A stretch of 64,000 bases of DNA, taken from positions 509,501-573,500 of the forward strand of contig NC_019689.1 in assembly GCF_000317025.1 (NCBI RefSeq). The letters are read 5' to 3'. The notes beneath the pieces are model-generated. The model saw nothing but the letters and a program-made list of their open reading frames with translations. It ran no database searches and was not told the DNA's origin. Numbering within the stretch: the first letter of the stretch is position 1; each line of letters starts with the position of its first letter. Shown here in pieces: positions 17,120-25,619 of this stretch. The translations under genes and the position numbers were made by a program. This DNA is from Pleurocapsa sp. PCC 7327 (GTDB taxonomy: Bacteria > Cyanobacteriota > Cyanobacteriia > Cyanobacteriales > Microcystaceae).

Positions 17120-17250
17120 TTATTGTGACATACTCCCGACCGCAAGCTAAGCTAGGTGGCGGGCTTCTCCAGGTCTAGTTTAGACTTACGAGCATTTTTG
17201 AGTGAGGCGATGCCCAACCCCACTTTTTTAATTAGAATGGCTGCATTTGT
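17120..17250 (-). ncRNA. Possible omega-RNA / right end of a truncated IS605-type element
   Basis: Downstream of the TnpB stop the sequence read on the minus strand contains GGCGGG-type and CTAGCTTAGCTTG stretches, then a CGGTCGGGAGTATGTCAC end. In IS200/IS605 elements the guide-like omega RNA overlaps the 3' end of tnpB and continues to the right end, where a short hairpin marks the cleavage site. Position and GC-rich pairing potential fit, but I cannot verify a fold or the element boundary by eye. Low confidence. Confidence 0.3.
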
Positions 17251-17889
17251 ATCTCGATCGAGTTCACAACCACAAGGACAAGAATGCCATCTATCAGACA
17301 AAGTTTTAGCAACTTTGTTTAAACAATTAGAGCAGTATTGACTGGTTCCTCTTGGGTTTACTTGGATAACTTTTGCACTAGCTTTTTCAGCTTTGTACAT
17401 CAGAATTTCAATGAATTGACCCAGACCAGCATCACCAAAGCTCTTATTCATCCCTGACTTTTGAGCTTGTTTATTAGGAAGAAATTTTCCTTGCTCATCA
17501 GTTTTAGGTTTGTTTCTCTTGGACATATTTTTAAGGTCTAAATCTTCAACGAAAATTACATCATACTGCTTTAATAAATCTCTAGCTGTCTCAAAATGAA
17601 ACTGTTGTCTTTGCCTAGCTATCTTTTGATGTAACTTAGCTACTTTTTTATATAAAAGTTTCCTGGCTCTACTTTTTTTCTTTCTGGTCTCAGCTTTTTG
17701 CTGTAGGATAGCTAGGTTTTCTGAAGATTTTCTAAAGAATTTAGGAGGGGAGATAAATTCTCCGGCTGAAGTAGAAACTATCTTCTCCAAGCCTAAATCA
17801 ATTCCAATGCTGTTATTCCAATTAGGTTCTATATCACTCTTCAACTCACGGACAGACCGATCTTCTAAAGAGATTGAAATATAAAAGTA
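17152..17889 (-). pseudogene. tnpB: IS605-family TnpB (OrfB), 5'-truncated
   Basis: The C-terminal ~60% of a TnpB RNA-guided nuclease is preserved. It has the RuvC-I motif GIDLGLEK, RuvC-II VIFVEDLDLK, a zinc finger CSNC...CPCGC and RuvC-III DRDTNAA. Full-length relatives are about 400 residues and begin with an N-terminal wedge/HTH region. Here the frame opens at 17889 immediately after a TAA, with YISISLEDRSV, so the first ~150 residues are gone. An ATG gives a 230-residue product from 17844. No TnpA is adjacent. The right end of the element may survive near 17120. It is probably dead, although it keeps all three acidic catalytic motifs. Confidence 0.85.
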
Positions 17890-17962
17890 TTATGGTTGTA
17901 AATTTCGTAGCTGGCGCGATCGGGAACTAAAAAAGGCTTTGCAATAACTGGGGATTTCCTAG

Positions 17963-17998
17963 AGAAAAAACTCGCGATCGCAACAGCAACCACGAGTT
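17963..17998 (-). terminator. Intrinsic terminator of psaFJ
   Basis: Read on the minus strand, AACTCG and CGAGTT form a stem around an 18-base loop and are followed by TTTTTT. It lies about 30 bases after the psaJ stop codon and is the natural end of the psaF-psaJ transcript. The stem is short (6 bp), so efficiency is uncertain. Confidence 0.55.
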
Positions 17999-18029
17999 GA
18001 ATTCACACTGAAAGAGTGACTTTCTTAAC

Positions 18030-18149
18030 CTAACCTAGAGGGTGGAAAAGCAGATCGGGGTAAATGTTGTTAAACACAATCAACCAAACGGCTGTCTCGG
18101 CTAGCCATACAAAGAGAATTACCGGAGCCAAAGAAAGAAATTTTGCCAT
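18030..18149 (-). CDS. psaJ: Photosystem I reaction centre subunit IX (PsaJ)
   Basis: PsaJ is a single-helix thylakoid membrane protein at the edge of photosystem I, next to PsaF. The 39-residue reading starts MAKFLSLAPVILFVWLAETA and ends LLFHPLG, the canonical length and pattern: one membrane helix (about 8-27), the conserved ETA near its middle, and a YPDLLF end facing the other side. It is below the usual ORF length cut-off but complete. It lies 58 bases downstream of psaF on the same strand, the normal cyanobacterial psaFJ operon, and an intrinsic terminator follows. Confidence 0.96.
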   Translation of the reverse strand: MAKFLSLAPVILFVWLAETAVWLIVFNNIYPDLLFHPLG

Positions 18150-18207
18150 AAACTATTCTCCAAACAAGATATTGCGATCGAAAAATTATGACGGCTCAAA
18201 CGATGAG

Positions 18208-18708
18208 TTAACGGGGAGAAACAGGAATTTCCGAATCCTTTGCGGTTAAGGTACCAGCAAGGAATTCTTTAACAGCCAATAGAGGCCATGCAAAGGCAGC
18301 TATCATCTGTTTGAGTGCTAGAGGAACGTCAATGATGATTTCTTTCATTTCTGCGTCCTTCTCGTCTCTGATGGCGATCAAGTAAGCGCGACCTGCCCAA
18401 CCTATCTGTCCGGCAATATATAGGAAAAGAATGCTAGGAATGAAAAAGTCACCCATATGATCCCAGCGACCATCTACAATTAAGTGAGGATAGCCTTCTG
18501 GTCCGCACAGGGCTTGAGCATAGCGTTCGGCACGTTTTTGTCCAGATTTGGGATCGGCAGTCGTGTTGAGGAAGTTCTTGGATTTTTGCTTGAAGGCAGG
18601 GGTTTCGCTACAAGGCGTTAACCCGGCAACGCTACCATCGGCAGAGGCAGGAGGAGCAAAATTAAACCACAAGGTAACGATGAGAATTAAAGCCAACAAA
18701 TGCTTCAT
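18208..18708 (-). CDS. psaF: Photosystem I subunit III (PsaF)
   Basis: PsaF is the lumenal/transmembrane subunit that, in some organisms, helps dock plastocyanin or cytochrome c6 at photosystem I. From ATG 18708 it has 166 residues. A signal peptide ([22 protein letters not shown]) is followed by mature [11 protein letters not shown], a lumenal domain with two cysteines (TPC and [17 protein letters not shown]), then membrane segments ([20 protein letters not shown] and a C-terminal one). AAGGAA sits upstream of ATG 18708; the upstream in-frame start at 18732 adds non-conserved residues. The gene is followed by psaJ and divergent from tsaD, an arrangement also seen in other cyanobacteria. Confidence 0.97.
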   Translation of the reverse strand: MKHLLALILIVTLWFNFAPPASADGSVAGLTPCSETPAFKQKSKNFLNTTADPKSGQKRAERYAQALCGPEGYPHLIVDGRWDHMGDFFIPSILFLYIAGQIGWAGRAYLIAIRDEKDAEMKEIIIDVPLALKQMIAAFAWPLLAVKEFLAGTLTAKDSEIPVSPR

Positions 18709-18785
18709 AAGAGTTGTTTCCTTTTGTAACAAAAGACTGAGTTTTTTGTATGAAAGATGTGGAAAATCGGCTGCATGCAGATGTA

Positions 18786-18814
18786 ATAATACTCTGACAA
18801 GTTTGCCGAGTAAA
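18786..18814 (-). promoter_or_regulatory. Putative psaFJ promoter
   Basis: On the minus strand TTTACT (18814-18809) and TATTAT (18791-18786) are separated by 17 bases, a plausible sigma-70 type -35/-10 pair. Transcription would start near 18779, leaving a leader of about 70 bases before the psaF ATG. The match was found by eye and is not proof of use. Confidence 0.4.
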
Positions 18815-18858
18815 GTTTAAGTTACAAGAAGTAGTCTTTTGTATCAAACTATCAGAGA

Positions 18859-19899
18859 ATGAGCACGATTCTAGCAATCGAAACAAGTTGTGATGAAACT
18901 GCCGTTGCAGTTGTAAAAAATCGTCACATTTTGAGTAGTATTGTTGCCTCTCAAATCGACCTCCACGGAACTTACGGGGGAGTCGTACCGGAAATGGCAT
19001 CTCGCCAACATTTACAAACGATCGATCCTTGCATCGCCCAAGCGTTCGTAAAGGCGAAGCTGAGCTGGGACGAGATCGACGGCGTTGCCGCTACGGTAGC
19101 GCCTGGATTAGTAGGCGCATTGATGGTCGGAGTTACCGCAGCTAAAACTTTGGCAATTTTGCATCAGAAACCCTTCATCGGCGTGCATCATCTTGAAGGT
19201 CATATCTATGCAACCTATTTAAGCGATCCCGAATTGCAGCCGCCATTTTTGTGCCTTTTAGTTTCCGGCGGTCACACGAGTTTGATTTACGTCAAAGACT
19301 GCGGCGTTTACGAGATGCTGGGATCGACTCGCGATGATGCGGCTGGAGAAGCGTTTGATAAAGTTGCGCGGTTGTTAGGCTTAGGATATCCGGGAGGACC
19401 TGCCATCGATCGCGCTGCTAAAATGGGCAATCGAGAAGCGTTTCCCCTGCCAGAAGGAAAAGTCTCCTTACCAGAGGGAGGCTATCATCCCTACGATTCC
19501 AGTTTTAGCGGGCTAAAAACGGCTGTTTTGCGATTAGTACAGAAGCTTAAAGCAGAAAACCAACCGTTGCCGATAAACGACCTCGCAGCTAGTTTTCAGG
19601 AAACCGTAGCGCGATCGCTCGTGAAAAGAACGATTACCTGCGCGATCGATTATGGGATTTCCACAATTGTTGCGGCGGGTGGCGTGGCAGCTAACAGCGC
19701 CTTGAGAGCACATTTACAAGCTGCTGCCCAAGAACACAATCTCAAAGTCTACTATCCCCCCCTCACGCTGTGTACGGATAATGCGGCGATGATTGCTTGC
19801 GCGGCAGCAGCTCGTCTCAACCGAGGACAAACTTCTTCGCTAACCCTTGGCGTACAATCCCGATTGCCGATAACGGCTGCTGCGCAGCTATATCATTAA
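18859..19899 (+). CDS. tsaD: tRNA N6-threonylcarbamoyladenosine synthase subunit TsaD
   Basis: TsaD, with TsaB and TsaE, transfers the threonylcarbamoyl group from TC-AMP to A37 of tRNAs that read ANN codons. The 346-residue protein is full length and shows the ASKHA fold marks: [16 protein letters not shown] at the N-terminus, metal-binding histidines in HHLEGHIYA (about 111 and 115), LVSGGHTSL, the [19 protein letters not shown] block, [13 protein letters not shown], and CTDNAAMIA near the C-terminus. It starts at ATG 18859, divergent from psaF with a 150-base shared promoter region. It is essential in most bacteria. tsaB and tsaE are not in the window. Confidence 0.97.
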   Translation: MSTILAIETSCDETAVAVVKNRHILSSIVASQIDLHGTYGGVVPEMASRQHLQTIDPCIAQAFVKAKLSWDEIDGVAATVAPGLVGALMVGVTAAKTLAILHQKPFIGVHHLEGHIYATYLSDPELQPPFLCLLVSGGHTSLIYVKDCGVYEMLGSTRDDAAGEAFDKVARLLGLGYPGGPAIDRAAKMGNREAFPLPEGKVSLPEGGYHPYDSSFSGLKTAVLRLVQKLKAENQPLPINDLAASFQETVARSLVKRTITCAIDYGISTIVAAGGVAANSALRAHLQAAAQEHNLKVYYPPLTLCTDNAAMIACAAAARLNRGQTSSLTLGVQSRLPITAAAQLYH

Positions 19900-19952
19900 T
19901 AAAATATTGTAAAAAATTTTATTAACGCGATCGCAATACAACTCCCTTCAGT

Positions 19953-19975
19953 CGCCCTTACTAGGAAGAAGGGCG
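19953..19975 (+). terminator. Possible tsaD terminator hairpin
   Basis: CGCCCTT and AAGGGCG form a 7-bp stem with a 9-base loop about 55 bases after the tsaD stop, followed by a mostly AT-rich stretch without a clean T-run. It is a weak candidate for transcript termination. The same spacer has a second AT-rich stretch at 20035-20150 without recognisable features. Confidence 0.3.
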
Positions 19976-20156
19976 AAGCTAGAGGGATAATTTTAGTTTT
20001 CTAGCAACCTATTTTTCACTGACTGTTTACAATTGAATTTTTTAGGCGATCGACAAAAAAATTAATTTGTTTTGTTGATTTAAACGCTTTTATTAAAGCA
20101 AAAAAACGCGACAATCTTTTTTGTTAATCTTCAAAAATCCTCACTAATCTTGTTTT

Positions 20157-20360
20157 CTAAACACAGGTTACTTCTGCTAATTTCCCTTGATTTTCTCTTT
20201 CTAGAGGAGATAAATGCTGCTGTAATTTGCGATGGGGATTAATCATTCGCATCAGATCGAAATTAGGCATCTCAGCCCAACAGCTTTGACAGAACCAGTA
20301 TACGTTACCATGACGGACATGGCGAAGTAATGAATTCCCGCAACAAGGACAGTTACTCAT
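20157..20360 (-). CDS. Small zinc-ribbon protein
   Basis: This 67-residue protein has two CxxC pairs, CPCCGN near the N-terminus and FCQSCWAEMP about 20 residues later, a treble-clef or zinc-ribbon layout likely to bind one zinc ion. The rest (FDLMRMINPHRKL and a basic/polar tail) has no recognised domain. Similar small Cys4 proteins are common in cyanobacterial genomes with no known function. It is transcribed leftward, downstream of the PEP-synthase-like gene by about 100 bases, and may be its own unit. The function is unknown; nucleic-acid or protein binding is possible. Confidence 0.6.
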   Translation of the reverse strand: MSNCPCCGNSLLRHVRHGNVYWFCQSCWAEMPNFDLMRMINPHRKLQQHLSPLERENQGKLAEVTCV

Positions 20361-20459
20361 ACAACCTCAACCTCTCTATAACTCTCTTCAATCAGAATAA
20401 GATTGAAATTTGAGGAACTTGTGAGGATCGCAATCAGTTTTTCGCGATCCCCTCCTACA

Positions 20460-22781
20460 TCAAACAGGCAAGTCAGGGCGATCGCCCGACAGCATTTTTC
20501 TCGACGCTTTTAGGAGCAAACGCCGTTCGGCGCGAGCGATCGCCCGATAGGTTCTTTCAACTGCCTCCGGTTCTACAGAAATCGAGGTAATTCCCCACTG
20601 TACCAAGCGATCGACGAGTTCGGGATATTGTACGGGAGCTTGCCCGCAAATCGAGCATGGGATTGCTGCATTCCTCGCAAGGCGGACTAACTGTTGGATC
20701 GCGGCTAACATGGCTGGATGACGAGCATTCAATCTATCCGAAGACATCGCTCCTTCGCGATCGACTGCCAACAAGAATTGAGTGAGATCGTTAGTGCCGA
20801 TAGAAATGCCCCGAACGCCAGCTCGAATCAATTGTGGCAGCAGAAAAATAACGGAAGGGACTTCTGCCATAATCCACAGTTGAAACGTCTGGCGATCCAA
20901 TAATCCCGCTCGTTCGACGCGACTGCGACAGAAGCTAAACTCCTCAACACCCCGAACGAATGGCAAAATGAGGTTCACATTCGTGTAGCCAGAATCACTA
21001 ACTTGCTTCAAAGCCTGCAATTCTAGCTCGAAAAGCGTCGGATTTAACTGATAGCCGCAAGTTCCTCGTTGCTCGCTCGATTTTTTACCTAAAAGAAAAC
21101 TAAATTCGGGCGCTTTACTATCGATAGAGCGATAAAATACGGGTCGCGGTGCAAATCCTTTGGCAAACTCGCCGATCGCTTGCGTCAACCATTCGACTAG
21201 GTGCGATTGTTGAGATGGCTCTAGCCATTCCTCTAAAGGCTTTTGAGACAGCAACTCCGATATCATCCATTCCGATCGCAACAATCCCACGCCATCGACA
21301 GGTAATGCAGCCGCCTTGGCAATAGCACTCGGCTGGCTCAAATTGACCATCAACTGAGTGCCAATTGGATAATCGGCAATCGATTCCTGTACTTCTGACT
21401 TCTGTATGGGCGTTTCAGGACATGTTTCTGTGACGGTTGGCGATTCCTCTTTGAGACGATAAACTTCTCCTTTGTCGCCATCGAGTAGTAACAATTCTCC
21501 GGTGCGAACTCGTTGCATTGCGCCAGTAGCGTTGACAATGGCAGGAATTCCCAATTCTCTAGCGATAATAGCGGTATGGCTGGTTATGCCTCCCTGTTCG
21601 GCGATAATACCCGCTGCTTGTTTGATCCAGGGCAGCCAATGGGGATTAATTTGTCGCGCAACCAAAATACTTCCGGCTGGTACGGCAGCTAGATGTGCGT
21701 CATCTGCGATCGCGCGGGCAACGGCAATTGCTTTTCCTGGAGAAGCCGATAATCCAGTGAGCAGGAGTTGGGAATTTTCCATAACAGCTCGTGTAGGAAC
21801 CAAACTAGCTGCGGGCGCTTGTTTGGAGAGATTGGGGCGAATTTGCGCGATCGACAACTGCGAAACTGACGAGAGCGTCCACTCAAAGGAACCGGAGAAT
21901 TGCTGTTCGGCTACTAAACGCTGAGCTAACTGAATCAGTTGCTCTAGAGTAGTCTCGTCGAGGGAATAGCGTTCTTGTTCTTCTGGTGCTAACACATAGG
22001 TTTCGAGAGGAACGTCGCGATCGGTTGGTGCTGGCATGGATTTTAAGCGATAGGCACGGATTTTGTAGCCCAGCTGCTGAGTTTTTATCTGTCCGGTTGA
22101 GAGTTGGATTTGGTAAGTGTCAGGCAAAACCTCTCCTCTAAGGATGCTGTAGCCTAATCCCCAGGTTGACTGAATCTCAAGACAATCCGAGTCAATGGCT
22201 GCCGTGCCGGAAGCGATCGCGTTTTCGAGCGGCTGTACTAAAATGGCTAAGTCGATCTGTTCGATGCCGATCCCTCTTCGCTGCCAGTAAAACAAACTTT
22301 TTGCGCTAAATAACTCCGCCCAAGTCCGTTTTATGGCTAATTCTAATGCCTCCGGTTCGCACCAACAAACCTGCGAGGGAAGCAATCCTGAAAATCGTTC
22401 TTCGAGCGAGTGCGGCAGCGATAACGAGACGCGCAAAATTAAAGCGCAAGACTGTAATTGTTGGGCGGCAGTCGCGAAAAGCGATCGCCACTCGGCAGGT
22501 AAAGTTGCTCCAAGGATTTCCTGACGGCTTTGTCGCGCTACCCGTTGCAGGGTCGAACGATCGTCTACATCTAAATGTAAAGAAGAATAAGGGAGATCGG
22601 TCAAAATAGAGGCTTTACCTTCGAGATTTTCGATAAATTCCCCCCAAAATTCCGTGCTAATAACGAAACCAGGAGGAATCGGATAGCCTTGCTGCCTAAA
22701 CTGACTCAAGACAAAGGCTTTTTCTCCGACCGATAAACGATCGGAAGGTTGAATGCGATCGAGCCAATATAGTTCTTTCAC
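20460..22781 (-). CDS. PEP-synthase-like / PEP-utilizing enzyme
   Basis: A 773-residue protein has the three-part architecture of pyruvate-phosphate-dikinase/PEP synthase. The N-terminal ATP-grasp nucleotide-binding part is LSVGEKAFVLSQF, then IPPGFVIS. The swivelling phospho-histidine domain has GGITSHTAIIARELGIPAIV (about residues 405-425). The C-terminal TIM barrel has ISIGTNDLTQFLLAVDREG and the cysteine motif CSICGQAP. It could interconvert pyruvate and PEP using ATP. However, the N-terminal part is shorter and more divergent than in canonical PpsA, and the key arginines of the ATP site are not all obvious. A related, non-canonical activity is therefore possible. It is a solitary leftward gene. 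Confidence 0.75.
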   Translation of the reverse strand: MKELYWLDRIQPSDRLSVGEKAFVLSQFRQQGYPIPPGFVISTEFWGEFIENLEGKASILTDLPYSSLHLDVDDRSTLQRVARQSRQEILGATLPAEWRSLFATAAQQLQSCALILRVSLSLPHSLEERFSGLLPSQVCWCEPEALELAIKRTWAELFSAKSLFYWQRRGIGIEQIDLAILVQPLENAIASGTAAIDSDCLEIQSTWGLGYSILRGEVLPDTYQIQLSTGQIKTQQLGYKIRAYRLKSMPAPTDRDVPLETYVLAPEEQERYSLDETTLEQLIQLAQRLVAEQQFSGSFEWTLSSVSQLSIAQIRPNLSKQAPAASLVPTRAVMENSQLLLTGLSASPGKAIAVARAIADDAHLAAVPAGSILVARQINPHWLPWIKQAAGIIAEQGGITSHTAIIARELGIPAIVNATGAMQRVRTGELLLLDGDKGEVYRLKEESPTVTETCPETPIQKSEVQESIADYPIGTQLMVNLSQPSAIAKAAALPVDGVGLLRSEWMISELLSQKPLEEWLEPSQQSHLVEWLTQAIGEFAKGFAPRPVFYRSIDSKAPEFSFLLGKKSSEQRGTCGYQLNPTLFELELQALKQVSDSGYTNVNLILPFVRGVEEFSFCRSRVERAGLLDRQTFQLWIMAEVPSVIFLLPQLIRAGVRGISIGTNDLTQFLLAVDREGAMSSDRLNARHPAMLAAIQQLVRLARNAAIPCSICGQAPVQYPELVDRLVQWGITSISVEPEAVERTYRAIARAERRLLLKASRKMLSGDRPDLPV

Positions 22782-22959
22782 CTGAATAATAGAGATCTAT
22801 TAGCAACAAAACGTTGCTTTGTGTTTTCTCGCCCGCTACATTATCCTGGTTTAAATTGTGACCTCAGTTGTCAATGGTTCGCAGTAAATTTTAATTTTTT
22901 TGTTAAAAGTTAAAATTTAATATTAGTTTTAAACAAGAATATAGTTGAGAGCGATCGCG

Positions 22960-23793
22960 CTAAAGCCCTGTTAAGCGGGCAGGTAAAAGCGAGAGAGTCA
23001 CAACGATTAGAAAAACAAAAGCTCCTCCGGTTTCTAACATCGCCACGAATTGAATTTTGATATGGCGACACCACTGTAGATTCCAGGCAGCAATGCCAAA
23101 TTTGAGAGGAGCGATCGCAAAAGCTAAAGCGGCAATCGGTGGCAGCCAATCAAGCCAGTAGAGGACGGCGACGAGCGCAGTCGCGATCGCATGATAAATT
23201 ATCCCTAGCATTAGAGAACTGGTTTGAGGCTTGCGCAGCTTGACGGTAAAGATACTGCTGCTGAAGTAAAGAGCATTCAGCACCCATAATCCTAGCGCTG
23301 GAGGGGTAAGAGTTCCAGTGGTAGCAGCATAGGCAAAGGGAGCCGACAAACTAACCGCTGCCAAGGTGACTAGCTCGTTGACAATTGACTTTCGCTCCTT
23401 GCGCAGCACTTCTACTATATCCACCAACAAAGCGGCTATAGCTCCAGTGTATAGCCACAGCAATAAAGGCGCACTCAAAGCTAGCCAGAAGGAGATGCCT
23501 AAAGCCACAGATCCATACAACCCACCCCAAACCCAAAAACGAGGCTTCAAACTCTTTCTTTGCTTGAGTTGAAGTGCTAGCGGATACTCGGCTTGAAATC
23601 CACAAAAAGCAGCAACGAGCGCTAAAGTTGATGAGAGCGTCCAAGCTTGGGCTAATGCTGCTCCCGCCAGAAAAGAACCCGCTAAGACTATGTAAACCCC
23701 GTGTTCTGGAGAAAACATGGGTCTATACCAAGCTTGATGGTTGCGAGTAACGGGCTTTTCTAGCAAGCTTGAATTGGATTGAATGCTAGTCAT
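22960..23793 (-). CDS. YwiC-like membrane protein
   Basis: The 277-residue polytopic protein has a short polar N-terminus, then the motif RPMFSPEHGVYIVLAGSF characteristic of the YwiC-like family, and about eight hydrophobic helices to the C-terminus. It is an inner- or thylakoid-membrane protein. No transport substrate or enzyme activity is established for the family as far as I know. Hydrophobic segments are visible near residues 33-55, 60-75, 88-110, 112-128, 140-165, 175-195, 205-240 and 250-272. It is a solitary leftward gene between the PEP-synthase-like gene and a spacer dense in short repeats (23800-23960). Confidence 0.75.
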   Translation of the reverse strand: MTSIQSNSSLLEKPVTRNHQAWYRPMFSPEHGVYIVLAGSFLAGAALAQAWTLSSTLALVAAFCGFQAEYPLALQLKQRKSLKPRFWVWGGLYGSVALGISFWLALSAPLLLWLYTGAIAALLVDIVEVLRKERKSIVNELVTLAAVSLSAPFAYAATTGTLTPPALGLWVLNALYFSSSIFTVKLRKPQTSSLMLGIIYHAIATALVAVLYWLDWLPPIAALAFAIAPLKFGIAAWNLQWCRHIKIQFVAMLETGGAFVFLIVVTLSLLPARLTGL

Positions 23794-23799
23794 ATCATT

Positions 23800-23958
23800 T
23801 TGGATTTTGGATGAAAGGATTGGGGATTGGGGAGTAGTTAGTTGTTAGTAGTTATTAGTTAGTGGTTAATTGTCTCCTCCTCTCAGAAGTCCCCCAGTCT
23901 CCCCTACTTCCAACTTCCGAATTCCGAATTCCGACTTCCCCCAACTCCCCCAATCCCC
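23800..23958. repeat. Low-complexity spacer repeats
   Basis: The stretch is built from short repeated words: GATGAAAGGATTGGGGATTG, TAGTTAGTTG/TAGTTATTAG runs, and repeated CCGAATTCCGA/AACTTCC words near 23910-23935. Similar words occur at 28130-28160 and, coding, inside tamB at 53922-53968. This is the type of spacer DNA that appears to have entered genes elsewhere in the window. Confidence 0.65.
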
Positions 23959-23959
23959 T

Positions 23960-24856
23960 CTATTTCATGATAGAAGAATTCGCCAGAACCCAAGAACGAA
24001 TTAATGCATTTACCTGTTCGGGGACTTCATCGTGGGGACAATGGCCCGCTTGGAGATAATATTCGGTTAAGCTGGGGTAATATTGACGGAATTTTGCTCC
24101 GCGTTCTCTTGCTTTTATCCAGGGATCGCCTTCTCCCCAAATTGTCAACAGCGGACAAGTCATCTGTTTGAGTAAAGCATCGACTTTTTCACCTTCTGGA
24201 GTTTTGAACACGGAAGCAAATACCTGTGCCGCTCCTTTATCGCAAGAGGGACGATAGATTTCTTCTACTAATCGATCGGTAACAGCACTGCGATCGAGAT
24301 AAACTTTTTGCAGGGTTTTACGAATGGTCGATCGCTGGCGCACGTACTGAAATAAAAGATAACTTGCCCAGGGTTGCAATAAAATCGAGCGAATTAACGT
24401 TGGTAATAAATTCTGTTTTTGAGTGGGTTGAGTATCTGTAAAGGGACCCGCACTGTTGAGCAGAACGATTCCTGCCGCCGAAGCAGGACGTTGTGCCGCT
24501 ACGCATAATGAGGCATAGCCTCCCAGGGAATTCCCTGCTAGAACTGCTGGCTGACCGATGACTTCTGTAATAAAGTCGTGTAATTGATCGCACCATAAAT
24601 TGCCACTATACTGTAAATTCGGCTTCGCCGACCGTCCGAATCCTAACAAATCGATCGCCCACACTTCAAAATCCCGCTGGAGTTCGGCAAGATTTTTGCG
24701 CCAGTGATCGGTGGAGGCACCAAATCCGTGAACTAACAACAGAGAGGGTCGTCCCGCTTGTTTGGCACCTGCTTTGACGTAGTAGATAGAATGTCCTTGC
24801 CACTGCCAATACGTACCGGGAATAGGAGCGGTGGATGCAACTGGGGCTATTTGCAT
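23960..24856 (-). CDS. Alpha/beta-fold hydrolase
   Basis: This 298-residue protein has the full alpha/beta hydrolase pattern: LLLVHGFGASTDHW (oxyanion-hole region), VWAIDLLGFGRS, the nucleophile elbow AGNSLGGYAS (serine at about 126), a lid region, LLTIWGEGDPW (acid region) and QAGHCPHDEVPEQVN (catalytic histidine). It resembles the pheophytinase- and haloperoxidase-like esterases common in cyanobacteria; the substrate cannot be told from sequence. There is no signal peptide, so it is probably cytoplasmic. The C-terminus ends in the repeat-rich spacer at 23960. Start ATG 24856 fits the family. Confidence 0.85.
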   Translation of the reverse strand: MQIAPVASTAPIPGTYWQWQGHSIYYVKAGAKQAGRPSLLLVHGFGASTDHWRKNLAELQRDFEVWAIDLLGFGRSAKPNLQYSGNLWCDQLHDFITEVIGQPAVLAGNSLGGYASLCVAAQRPASAAGIVLLNSAGPFTDTQPTQKQNLLPTLIRSILLQPWASYLLFQYVRQRSTIRKTLQKVYLDRSAVTDRLVEEIYRPSCDKGAAQVFASVFKTPEGEKVDALLKQMTCPLLTIWGEGDPWIKARERGAKFRQYYPSLTEYYLQAGHCPHDEVPEQVNALIRSWVLANSSIMK

Positions 24857-25035
24857 GGCTCAACTAATGTTAAGTAATGTTAATTTTTTTTAGTGTATCT
24901 CGGTTTTTGAAGGGAAGAAAGACTCGCTTCGTCAATAGTCAGTGACAAATTTTGACAAACAGAAGCCAGTTGGGCGATCGCTTCGGCATAATAGAAACAG
25001 AAAGCTTCTCAGCAGGTCGATCTCAACTGCAAATT

Positions 25036-25569
25036 ATGACAGCTTCAGAATTTCAACCGCCTCAAATTTATACCCAAGAGGATGTCCAGCAAATTCTCCA
25101 TCTGGCGATCGCTAAGAAAACCGATCGAGGAGAATTGTCTAGAGAGCAATTGTGGGAAATTGCAGCAGAACTAGAAATTGACAGCGAATCGTTGCAAGCA
25201 GCAGAACGAGATTGGCTTAATCGTAGATTGTTGGATAAAAAGCGACAAGAGTTCGATCTTTATCGGCGAGATCTTCTCAAACAAAAAGTGACTCGATACG
25301 CGATCGTCAACATTTTTCTAGTCTCTCTCGATTTTCTCTCTGGCGGTGTTCTGTCTTGGTCGCTCTATATACTGTTGATCTGGGGACTGGGACTAGCGCT
25401 AGATGCTTGGAAAACTTTTCAAACCAAAGGCGAAGCTTACGAGCAAGCTTTCCAGAGATGGAATCTTAAGAATGAAATGAGACAAACTCTAGCGAGTCTT
25501 TGGAGTAAATTCAAAAATTGGTGGGAACCTCAAACAACGACCAGCGATTCTACAGTTGACGATTGGTAA
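25036..25569 (+). CDS. 2TM domain protein
   Basis: From ATG 25036 this is a 177-residue protein. A soluble N-terminal segment (about 1-85) contains IYTQEDVQQILHLAIAKK and a SHOCT-like/coiled region with LSREQLWEIAAELEID. Two closely spaced membrane helices follow (VNIFLVSLDFLSGGVL and SLYILLIWGLGLALDAW), then a polar C-terminus. This is the bacterial 2TM domain layout, also found at the ends of LytTR-type regulators. An upstream in-frame TTG at 24952 would add 28 residues with poor conservation character. Its function is unknown; it is divergent from the hydrolase gene. Confidence 0.7.
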   Translation: MTASEFQPPQIYTQEDVQQILHLAIAKKTDRGELSREQLWEIAAELEIDSESLQAAERDWLNRRLLDKKRQEFDLYRRDLLKQKVTRYAIVNIFLVSLDFLSGGVLSWSLYILLIWGLGLALDAWKTFQTKGEAYEQAFQRWNLKNEMRQTLASLWSKFKNWWEPQTTTSDSTVDDW

Positions 25570-25619
25570 GTAGCAATCGCTCAAATGTTAGAGCAACTGT
25601 CTATGACTATTGCAAGAAG

